A program made the position numbers and the translations under genes. From Acuticoccus yangtzensis (GTDB lineage: Bacteria > Pseudomonadota > Alphaproteobacteria > Rhizobiales > Amorphaceae), in the NCBI RefSeq assembly GCF_001927245.1, contig NZ_MJUX01000002.1, forward strand, positions 62,001 to 126,000: a stretch of 64,000 nt of DNA, in the 5' to 3' direction. The notes under the pieces are model-generated. The model did no database searches and was not told the DNA's origin. It was given only the letters and a program-made list of their open reading frames with translations. Of the stretch, positions 57,699-64,000 are shown piece after piece. The stretch's first letter is position 1; each line of letters starts with the position of its first letter.

Positions 57699-57880
57699 GG
57701 GCGATCCTCGTGTATGGGCGCGCGGTCGCGAGCTTGGAAGTGCCGATGATGGCGGTGCCCGATGGCGGAGTGGGCCGGGGTCAAGTGTTCGCCCGGACCC
57801 GCGCGCAGACCGCCTCTTCAGCGGGCGAGCACGGGGAGGACGGGCACTTGATGCCGGTCCGCTCCGCCGCAGCCTTGCAT

Positions 57881-57970
57881 CAGGTGTTCAGAGGGAGGGT
57901 GCTCTTCGCACCCTCACCTGAACGCCTGCCCGCTGGCGAAGCGGGGGAGCGCGAGGGGGAACACCCTCGC
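57881..57970 (-). repeat. three consecutive stem-loops in Nit1C spacer
   Basis: Hairpin 1 (57881-57928) pairs CAGG, GTTCAG and GAGGGTGC with GCACCCTC, CTGAAC and CCTG around a 5-nt loop, with small internal loops. Hairpin 2 (57929-57945) is CCCGCT/AGCGGG. Hairpin 3 (57951-57970) is GCGAGGG/CCCTCGC. No T-tract follows in either direction. The 328-bp gap 57699-58026 contains no gene. Confidence 0.7.
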
Positions 57971-58026
57971 AGAAGCCTCTCGGGCGGCACCGCGTTCGGG
58001 CATCCGGCGCAGCGCCGCCACAGGCA

Positions 58027-58509
58027 TTAGACCGTCCAGGTATCGAGGATGACGGCGTCGGCCTTCTTGTGGATCAGGATGCAGTCGAGCACGTCCTGGG
58101 GCGCGATGGGCACGATGCCGGGCAGCAGGGACGGTTCGCCGTGGCCGTAGAGGGCCTGGAGGGCGAAGCGGCAGGCGTAGACCTTGCCGCCTTCGCCCAT
58201 GAACTTCTTCAGGTTGGCGGCGAAGTTCTGGTGGCCGGGGAAGGCTTCGTCGCCGAGCGTCGGAAAGCCGCGCTGGATGCCGAGGGTGACGCCGGGGCCG
58301 TAGAGGAGGATCGAGGTCTCGTAGCCCTTACGGTTGAGGCGGATGGCGTTGAGGATATTGACGAGACCGATGGACCCTTCGAACGCGACCGTATGGAAGG
58401 TAACGAGGGCTTTTTCGCCCGGATCGGCTTTGACGTCTTCGAAGACCTTCTGCTCGTAGTCGACGAAAAAGTCGCCGTCTTTGTGGGCTTCCTGGGTGAC
58501 TGCGGGCAT
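58027..58509 (-). CDS. MSMEG_0572/Sll0783-family nitrogen starvation response protein (Nit1C)
   Basis: A 160-residue protein of the MSMEG_0572/Sll0783 family, the first gene of the cluster. Family segments are [29 protein letters not shown] (core [15 protein letters not shown]), [27 protein letters not shown] and [12 protein letters not shown]. It has a DsrE/DrsE-like fold feel, with one conserved cysteine in YACRF. The ATG at 58509 has a CAAGGAG ribosome-binding site. It is divergent from the MocR regulator. Confidence 0.93.
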   Translation of the reverse strand: MPAVTQEAHKDGDFFVDYEQKVFEDVKADPGEKALVTFHTVAFEGSIGLVNILNAIRLNRKGYETSILLYGPGVTLGIQRGFPTLGDEAFPGHQNFAANLKKFMGEGGKVYACRFALQALYGHGEPSLLPGIVPIAPQDVLDCILIHKKADAVILDTWTV

Positions 58510-58564
58510 CGGCTGCTCCTTGGGTGGCTGCTGGGGGCGATGCTGCGCCCGACCCAAAATGCCG

Positions 58565-58614
58565 TCAATACGCATTCAATACACAGTCAATAATTGCTGC
58601 ACAATGCCATCAAT
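58565..58614. promoter_or_regulatory. TCAATA direct repeats in MocR/Nit1C divergent promoter
   Basis: TCAATA occurs at 58565-58570, 58576-58581 and 58587-58592, exactly 11 bp apart, with a related TCAAT at 58610-58614. They lie in an AT-rich island upstream of both MSMEG_0572 (-) and the MocR gene (+). Phased direct repeats of this kind are typical of MocR/PdxR operators. Confidence 0.65.
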
Positions 58615-58774
58615 TTAAGCGACGTCTCGGGCATTTTCGCCCGCAGGATGTGCAACCAAGGCGCTCAGCGGAAGGATACAGCATCCGGACGTGGATGCGG
58701 CCACCCGTCACTTGCCATGAATCCATACAATGTGCTTCAATGCATGGTGGGACGCAGACGGAGCATCCATCCGC

Positions 58775-60340
58775 ATGATCAATTGGACCCCGGACCTCGG
58801 GTCGTCGAACAGGCCGCGCTACATGTCGATCGCCGAGGCGATCGCACGCGACGTTGCGGCCGGGGCCTTGTCGCCGGGTGATCGTCTGCCTCCCCAACGC
58901 AAGCTCGCGGCGCGGCTGGGGATCGACTTCACCACCGTCTCGCGCGGTTATGCCGAAGCGCAGGCGCGCGGCCTCGTCGCGACCCATGTCGGGCGCGGCA
59001 CCTTCATCAGCGCCGCGGCTCCGGCGATGGCCGCGCGGCCGGCCGGGATTCCCGTCCCCCTCCATCGCGCGGCGACTGCCGATGGAGGAGCGCCCACGGA
59101 CGCCTCCGGTCCGGGCGCGAACCCGCACATCACCAACGGCCCCGCCGCAAACGCTCTCACCGCGAACGGCCCCATGGTGAACGGCCCCATCACGAACGGG
59201 CCCGGTGCGGGGGGCCCCGCCCTCGCGGCGCCGGACCCCGCCCGCGTCGTCGCCACCGACCTGTCCATGAACCTGCCGCCGGAACCGGCGGACCCGGCGC
59301 TCATCGCCCGCATGCAGGAAGGCCTCGCCACCGTCTCGGCCAACCTCATCCACCTGTTGCGCTATCAGTCGGCGCTCGGCTCGGAGAAGGACCGCGTCGC
59401 CGCCTCTACATGGCTCAGCCTGCGCGGCATGGTTCCGCGACTGGAACGCATCGCCGTCACCCCCGGCGCCCACCCCACCATGGTGGCGATCCTCTCCATC
59501 CTCGCCTCCCCCGGCGACACGGTGCTGTGCGAGGCGATCACTTATCCGGGCCTGCGCAACATCGCCGGGCGCATGGGCATCACGCTCGCCGGGGTCGCCA
59601 TGGACGAAGGCGGCATCATGCCGGACGCGCTGGAGCGTGCCATCAGCCAGCACCGCCCCAAGGCGCTCTACCTCAACCCCACGCTCCAGAACCCGACCAC
59701 CATCACCATGCCGGTGGAGCGGCGCCTCGCCGTCTCGGAGGTGATCAATCACCACGGCCTGCCGCTGATCGAGGACGACGCCTACGGTTTCATCCCGCCC
59801 AAGGCGCCGGCCCCGCTCGCAGTCTCCGCGCCGGATCTCACGTGGCACATCGGCGGGCTCGCAAAATGCATCGGGGCGGGGCTGCGCCTCGCATTCACGG
59901 TGGCGCCCTCGGGACGCGATGCCTACGCACTCGGCCAGGCGGTCAAGGCGCTCGCGGTGATGCCCTCGCCGCTCTCCATGGCGCTCGCGACGCAGTGGAT
60001 CGAGGACGGCACCGCCGATCACATCCGCCGCTTCATCCGCTCCGAATCGGCCGAGCGCCAGCGCATCGCCGCCGAGGCGCTGGACGGGTTCGACTTCCTC
60101 GCCGCCGACAACGCCTTCAACATCTGGCTGAGCCTGCCGGAGGGCGTCAGCCGCTCCGACGTGATGACACGAATGGCCGGGCGCGACATCGGCATCATGC
60201 CGTCCGATGCGTTCACGGTGACAGGCCCGCCGCTGGAGCGCCTGCGCGTGTGCCTCGGCGGCGCCATCACCCGCGAGGCGCTGCACACCGGTCTCTACAG
60301 CCTCGCCGACGCGATGGTGCCGAACGCCTTCCTCGGCTGA
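58775..60340 (+). CDS. MocR-type GntR/aminotransferase-fold regulator
   Basis: A 521-residue MocR protein: a GntR winged helix (about residues 10-75; PGDRLPPQRKLAARLGID and FTTVSRGYAEAQ), a long linker of ~90 residues, and a class I aminotransferase-fold domain with PLP-site features YLNPTLQNPTT, IEDDAYGF and a lysine in GGLAKCIGAGLRLAF. PLP-lysine regulators respond to PLP adducts of amino compounds. The linker contains six 15-bp repeats (NGPxx). The ATG at 58775 is chosen; an earlier start at 58730 adds 15 residues. Divergent from Nit1C across TCAATA repeats. Confidence 0.92.
   Translation: MINWTPDLGSSNRPRYMSIAEAIARDVAAGALSPGDRLPPQRKLAARLGIDFTTVSRGYAEAQARGLVATHVGRGTFISAAAPAMAARPAGIPVPLHRAATADGGAPTDASGPGANPHITNGPAANALTANGPMVNGPITNGPGAGGPALAAPDPARVVATDLSMNLPPEPADPALIARMQEGLATVSANLIHLLRYQSALGSEKDRVAASTWLSLRGMVPRLERIAVTPGAHPTMVAILSILASPGDTVLCEAITYPGLRNIAGRMGITLAGVAMDEGGIMPDALERAISQHRPKALYLNPTLQNPTTITMPVERRLAVSEVINHHGLPLIEDDAYGFIPPKAPAPLAVSAPDLTWHIGGLAKCIGAGLRLAFTVAPSGRDAYALGQAVKALAVMPSPLSMALATQWIEDGTADHIRRFIRSESAERQRIAAEALDGFDFLAADNAFNIWLSLPEGVSRSDVMTRMAGRDIGIMPSDAFTVTGPPLERLRVCLGGAITREALHTGLYSLADAMVPNAFLG
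59120..59209 (+). repeat. in-frame 15-bp minisatellite in MocR linker
   Basis: Six 15-bp units, four starting AACGG, encode NPHIT, NGPAA, NALTA, NGPMV, NGPIT and NGPGA in the linker between DNA-binding and aminotransferase-fold domains. Confidence 0.85.
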
Positions 60341-60371
60341 GCCGGCGGCGCAGGTCCGCCGCGATCCCGCC

Positions 60372-61454
60372 TCACCCCGTCACGAGGCGTCCCGGATGAA
60401 GCGGCGGCAAACGCTCCGGCCGCAGCGCGTCGAGCGAAACGTGAGCGGTGCTTCCGGTGCCGATCAGCTCGGCCAGCGCCTCGCCCGTCGCCGGGGCGTT
60501 GAGGATCCCCCACACGCTGTGCCCGGTCGCCACATAGGCGCCCGGCATCGCCTCCACGGCGCCGACGAGGGGCCAGCCGTCCGCCGTCACCGGGCGGAAG
60601 CAGGCGCCGCGCGTCACCACCGGGCAATCGTCCAGCGCCGGGGCGAGGCGGCGCACGATGGCCTCCAGCCGCGCGAAGGCGCCGGGATCGGGGCCGACGT
60701 CCAAAGGGTCCATCGGCAGCGCTGTCTGGGACGAGATGGCGCAGACATAGGTGTTGCCGTCCGGCCGCGGGAAGATCTCCGGCGTCGCGCGGCCCTCCGG
60801 CCCCTCGCACTCCAGAAACAGCGCCTCGGCCGGCAGGCGGTCGCCGGTGCGAAGCACCATGCTGTGCCCCTTCAGCCCGTAGATGATCGGCATCGGCAGC
60901 CACGCCGCCGCCAGGATCGACCAGGGCCCCATGGCGATCACGACGCGGTCGGCCTCCAAGATGCGGCGCGCCAGACGAACGCCCTCCACCGCGCCGCTGC
61001 GTCCGCGCACCAGCCCTTCCACCGCGCCGTCAACGCGGCGCGCGCCCTTCGCCACCGCGGCCTCTGCGAGAGCGCGGGTGAACGCCTCGGGGATCACCTG
61101 GGCGGTGGTGTCCGGCCCGCCCAGCGTCTGCACGATCTCGACAGGGCCGAGCCAGCCGACCGGCCCCTCGCGGGGGTCAGCGGTCTCGCGTCCGGCATAG
61201 GCCGTCATGCGCCGGTAGCCCCAATCGGCCGGAAGGCGCCCGGCAAGCTCCTCGTGCAGAGCGAAACTGCGCCGCGCCAAGCCGGCCACGGGTTGACCGT
61301 CGCACCAGTCCAGTGCCAGAAAGCCGCCCGACTTTCCGGACGCCGCGCATGCCACATCGGCGCGCTCGACCAGAGTCACGTCCGCGCCCGCCTCGGCCAG
61401 AAAGAACGCCGTCGCCGCGCCGACCGCCCCAGCTCCGCACACCACCACACGCAT
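60372..61454 (-). CDS. FAD-dependent DAO-family oxidoreductase
   Basis: A 360-residue flavoprotein of the D-amino acid oxidase/glycine oxidase family. FAD is bound by RVVVCGAGAVGAATAFFLAEAG (core GAGAVGAATA), with ASGKSGGFLALDW next and FRPVTADGWPLVGAV and YVATGHSVWGILNAPATG near the C-terminus. Such enzymes oxidise secondary or primary amines of amino acids. The ATG at 61454 has a GGAGGG ribosome-binding site. It is convergent with the MocR gene, with 31 nt between them, and independent of it. Confidence 0.9.
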   Translation of the reverse strand: MRVVVCGAGAVGAATAFFLAEAGADVTLVERADVACAASGKSGGFLALDWCDGQPVAGLARRSFALHEELAGRLPADWGYRRMTAYAGRETADPREGPVGWLGPVEIVQTLGGPDTTAQVIPEAFTRALAEAAVAKGARRVDGAVEGLVRGRSGAVEGVRLARRILEADRVVIAMGPWSILAAAWLPMPIIYGLKGHSMVLRTGDRLPAEALFLECEGPEGRATPEIFPRPDGNTYVCAISSQTALPMDPLDVGPDPGAFARLEAIVRRLAPALDDCPVVTRGACFRPVTADGWPLVGAVEAMPGAYVATGHSVWGILNAPATGEALAELIGTGSTAHVSLDALRPERLPPLHPGRLVTG

Positions 61455-61639
61455 CGTCCGCCCTCCTGCCGTGGCGCCGCCGGGTGCCGGACGGACCGGG
61501 TGTCGCCGTCGCGGCATCGGCCGACGCCGCCACGCTGTCGCCCCGCACGAAGTGACGCGGGACGCAATATGCTTGCCATGCGCCGGCTGCGCCACCCTCG
61601 CGCAGCGTGCCAACGCCGGCCGATGCGCCGGCGCCCCGC

Positions 61640-62764
61640 TCAGCCGGCGTGGCCGAACACCGGCATGTCCCCCGCTTCACAGGGCTCGCTCTCGAACTCC
61701 AGCGTGCTGTGGCCGATCCCATGGGCCGCTGCGATCGCCCGTTTGATCGCACCCTTGATCGCGTCGACCTCCCCCAGCCGGTGCGGCGGGACGACGATGT
61801 GGCAGTCGAGCGCAACTTCGTGCTCCTGCATCTGCCAGAGGTGAACGTGGTGGACATCCTCCACGCCGTCGACGGCGCGGATGGTGGCAAGCACGGCCGC
61901 CGGATCCATATCGGGCGGGCTCCCCAGCATCAGCGTGCGCACCGGACCACCGATTTCGATCGCCGCGAGGTAGAGGATGTAGGCGGCGATCGCCAGTGTG
62001 ATGGCCGGGTCGATCCAGCGGATATCGTAGAGGATGATGAGGATACCGCCGCACACCACCGCCACCGAGGCGAGCGCATCGGACAGGTTGTGCAGGAACA
62101 TCGCGCGGATGTTCACGCTGTCCCGCTGCATCTTGAACGTCAGAACGACGGTGAAGGCGTCGATCACCAGGGCGACGGCGCCGAGGATGACGACGGTCCA
62201 GCCCGCTACCTCGGACGGCTCGATCAGCCGCATGATCCCCTCGTAGACGAGATAGACGCCGACCACGATGAGCGTCGTATAGTTGATGAGGGCGGCGACG
62301 ATCTCGATGCGGCCGTAGCCGAAGGTCATGCGCTCGTCGGCCGGGCGGCGGGCGATCTTGCGGGCCGCCAGCGCGATCACCAACGACGCCATGTCGGAGA
62401 AATTGTGCAGCGCATCGGCCACGAGGGCGAGGCTGCCGGACAAGATGCCGCCGATCACCTGCGCCACGGTCAACAGCGCATTCGCCCAGATGGCGAGCGT
62501 CACTCTGACGTCGCCGCTCGACGGGTCGAGGTGAACGTGACCGTGATGGCCGTGCCCACCATGACCATGCCCACCATGACCGTGCCCGCCATGACCATGC
62601 CCCGCATGATCGTGTGCGCCGTGGCCATGTCCGCCGTGGTCATGTCCGCCGTGGTTGTGGCCGCCGTGGCGGTGCGCGTCATGACTGTGGTCTCGGCCAT
62701 CCTGCCCGCGGGCGCCTTCATGGCCACGATCTGCGCCGGTGCGGCGTTCGATCTCCTGCGACAC
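61640..62764 (-). CDS. CDF-family cation efflux transporter with His-rich N-terminus
   Basis: A 374-residue zinc/cadmium/cobalt exporter of the CDF family. The first ~80 residues form a histidine-rich metal-binding tail built from HxHGG repeats. Six transmembrane helices follow, with metal-site motifs HNFSD (in LVADALHNFSD) and HNLSD. The C-terminal cytoplasmic domain includes VDGVEDVHHVHLW. The GTG at 62764 follows a GAAGGGA ribosome-binding site. It would lower cytosolic metal by proton antiport. Confidence 0.95.
   Translation of the reverse strand: MSQEIERRTGADRGHEGARGQDGRDHSHDAHRHGGHNHGGHDHGGHGHGAHDHAGHGHGGHGHGGHGHGGHGHHGHVHLDPSSGDVRVTLAIWANALLTVAQVIGGILSGSLALVADALHNFSDMASLVIALAARKIARRPADERMTFGYGRIEIVAALINYTTLIVVGVYLVYEGIMRLIEPSEVAGWTVVILGAVALVIDAFTVVLTFKMQRDSVNIRAMFLHNLSDALASVAVVCGGILIILYDIRWIDPAITLAIAAYILYLAAIEIGGPVRTLMLGSPPDMDPAAVLATIRAVDGVEDVHHVHLWQMQEHEVALDCHIVVPPHRLGEVDAIKGAIKRAIAAAHGIGHSTLEFESEPCEAGDMPVFGHAG
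62540..62659 (-). repeat. in-frame 15-bp HxHGG minisatellite in CDF gene
   Basis: Eight 15-bp units encode HNHGG, HDHGG, HGHGA, HDHAG, HGHGG (three times) and HGHHG at residues 36-75, the metal-chelating tail of the exporter. Confidence 0.9.
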
Positions 62765-62877
62765 GGCAACTCCCTTCTTTGGCCGGAGGCTCCGGAACGC
62801 GCCCCCTCGGCCGATCAGTTGCGCCGAATGCCGTGGCGCATCAAGGCCGCAGACGGCCGCAGCGCCTCGCCCATCCG

Positions 62878-64000
62878 TCAGAGGAGAAAGTCGGTCCCAA
62901 GCGGAACACCCGCTCCGGCGAGGAAAATCTCCAGCTCGGGCGCAGCATAACCCGCGGTATTGATGCCGAGGAGAACACCGCCTTCGACCTCCACCGCCCC
63001 CACCTGGCCCCGCGCCGTGACGGCGTCCGTCCCCACATAGACGAGTGGCTGGCCTCCGCCGTCCGCTCCGTCGGCGCCGAACGCGGACAGGTCGATCACG
63101 TCCTCACCGCCTTCGAAATCGGTGATCACGTCGCGCGCAGCGGGCCCGGCACCGGCGTCCCCCGGCGCGAACGCGAAGAGGTCCGCCCCCGCGCCGCCCG
63201 TCAGCGTGTCGGCGCCGGTGCCTCCGTCCAGCGTGTCCGCCCCGGCGCCCGCGTTCATCACGTTGGCAAGCGTGTTGCCGAGAAGCAGATTGCTCTCCGC
63301 ATTGCCGAAACCGGCCACGACGGTGGACGCAAGCTGCAGCGTCTCCACATGCCGCGCCAGGTGGTAGTCCTCCACGTAGGCGATCACCCTGTCCGTGCCG
63401 GCGTCCTCCGCCTCGATGACGACGTCGTCCCGCGTGCCGTAGACGATGAAGGTGTCGTCGCCCGACCCGCCCTTCATCGTGTCAAGGCCGTTGCCCCCGT
63501 TGACGAGATCGTCGCCGCCGCCGCCGCGCAGCAGGTCGTCACCGCCATACCCCACCAGGGTGTCGTCACCCAGATAGGACCGCAGGAGGTTCGCCCCGGC
63601 GTTGCCGTGGAGCGCGTTGGCGAGGCTGTTGCCCTCCGCATCCCGCGCTTCGTCGGTCATGCGAAGGTTCTCCACCTCGTCCGGCAGGATCGTGATGGCG
63701 AGATCGCTGAGGATCGTATCCGTCCCGCCGTCCGCCTCCTCGACGATCACCTCTTTGGGGCTGTCGATGATGTAAAGATCATCGCCTGCACCGCCGTCCA
63801 GAATGTCGGCCGTCCCGTCGCGCGGGTCGGCGCCGTTCAGCGTGTCGTCACCGCGACCGCCGGTCAGCGTGTCGCGGCCCGCACCACCGTTCAGGCTGTC
63901 ATGGCCCGCCCCGCCGATCAGCGCGTTACGGTCGGCATTGCCGATCAGCGTCACCCCGCCGTCATGGCCGATCAGCGTGTTGCCGACCCCATAATAGTCG
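62878..64000 (-). CDS. RTX/hemolysin-type calcium-binding repeat protein (5' truncated)
   Basis: The frame is open to the right edge, so the N-terminus lies outside the window; the internal GTG at 63954 is not the true start. The visible 373 residues consist of glycine/aspartate-rich nonapeptides such as GGAGRDTLTGG, GGDDLLRGGGGDDLV and GGTGADTLTGGAGADLF, which form a calcium-binding beta-roll, ending in a serralysin-like C-terminal segment (RDVITDFEGGEDVIDLSAFG). Such proteins are exported by type I secretion through an uncleaved C-terminal signal. Catalytic or adhesive function depends on the missing part. Confidence 0.88.
   Translation of the reverse strand, partial: DYYGVGNTLIGHDGGVTLIGNADRNALIGGAGHDSLNGGAGRDTLTGGRGDDTLNGADPRDGTADILDGGAGDDLYIIDSPKEVIVEEADGGTDTILSDLAITILPDEVENLRMTDEARDAEGNSLANALHGNAGANLLRSYLGDDTLVGYGGDDLLRGGGGDDLVNGGNGLDTMKGGSGDDTFIVYGTRDDVVIEAEDAGTDRVIAYVEDYHLARHVETLQLASTVVAGFGNAESNLLLGNTLANVMNAGAGADTLDGGTGADTLTGGAGADLFAFAPGDAGAGPAARDVITDFEGGEDVIDLSAFGADGADGGGQPLVYVGTDAVTARGQVGAVEVEGGVLLGINTAGYAAPELEIFLAGAGVPLGTDFLL

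Noticed and set aside
62540-62659. Possible CRISPR-like array
   Set aside because: The repeats are contiguous 15-bp coding units without spacers, encoding HxHGG.

Overview
The window is a GC-rich alphaproteobacterial chromosome segment, most likely from the Hyphomicrobiales (Rhizobiales). Markers pointing that way are BA14K and DUF2093 proteins, a TIGR01459-type HAD hydrolase coupled to ribF, a TPP-riboswitch-controlled thiC, a B-type L36 gene, minCDE and strong codon bias; the assignment below phylum level is inference. There is no rRNA, no CRISPR array and no recognisable insertion sequence. One tRNA (Thr, anticodon UGU) is present. Genes are densely packed, often with 1, 4 or 8 nt stop/start overlaps.

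Layout: 1-3.3 kb, a redox cluster (membrane cytochrome b fragment, undecaheme cytochrome c, DUF3365 heme protein, globin). 3.4-6.5 kb, TldD, a small membrane protein, a class II aldolase and a DUF2093 protein. 7-12 kb, a hydroxyacid dehydrogenase, a crotonase and a DmdC-like acyl-CoA dehydrogenase, divergent from an AraC regulator. 12-19.2 kb, an MlrC-type M81 peptidase, RibF with its HAD partner, MutL with a YbgC thioesterase, and a RraA-family protein. 19.3-25.4 kb, a 43-residue unannotated membrane peptide and a complete Liv-type ABC operon carrying an extra small membrane protein. 25.5-29.3 kb, promoter, TPP riboswitch and thiC, then a LysE exporter and a DapA-family lyase.

29.6-35.9 kb is the clearest accessory segment: a single 1986-residue DUF4011/SF1 helicase/Vsr-like nuclease protein of the type found as a one-gene antiphage system, next to the 3' end of tRNA-Thr, with structured inverted repeats between them. 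36-41.6 kb returns to core genes: BA14K, minCDE, rpmJ with a clear promoter, leader hairpin and terminator, a TPR lipoprotein-like protein, a His-rich secreted protein and an ACC deaminase. 41.7-48 kb is a seven-gene MoxR/DUF58/DUF4381/VWA/VWA/TPR/BatD operon (Bat type).

48-52.4 kb holds a 3-hydroxyisobutyrate-dehydrogenase-like gene and a PQQ-type sugar dehydrogenase pair around a monoheme cytochrome c. 52.4-58.5 kb is a complete Nit1C-type nitrilase cluster (MSMEG_0572, nitrilase, radical SAM, N-acetyltransferase, AIR-synthase-like, MSMEG_0570, flavin oxidoreductase), a family linked to cyanide/nitrile nitrogen assimilation. Here it is divergent from a MocR regulator across three TCAATA repeats spaced exactly 11 bp. 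The window ends with a DAO-type oxidoreductase, a His-rich CDF metal exporter and the 3' part of an RTX-repeat protein.

The most notable observations are the Nit1C cluster with its MocR/direct-repeat control region and internal triple hairpin, the giant helicase-nuclease with an N-terminal transglutaminase-like domain beside a tRNA, the 43-residue peptide, and in-frame 15-bp minisatellites in four unrelated genes.
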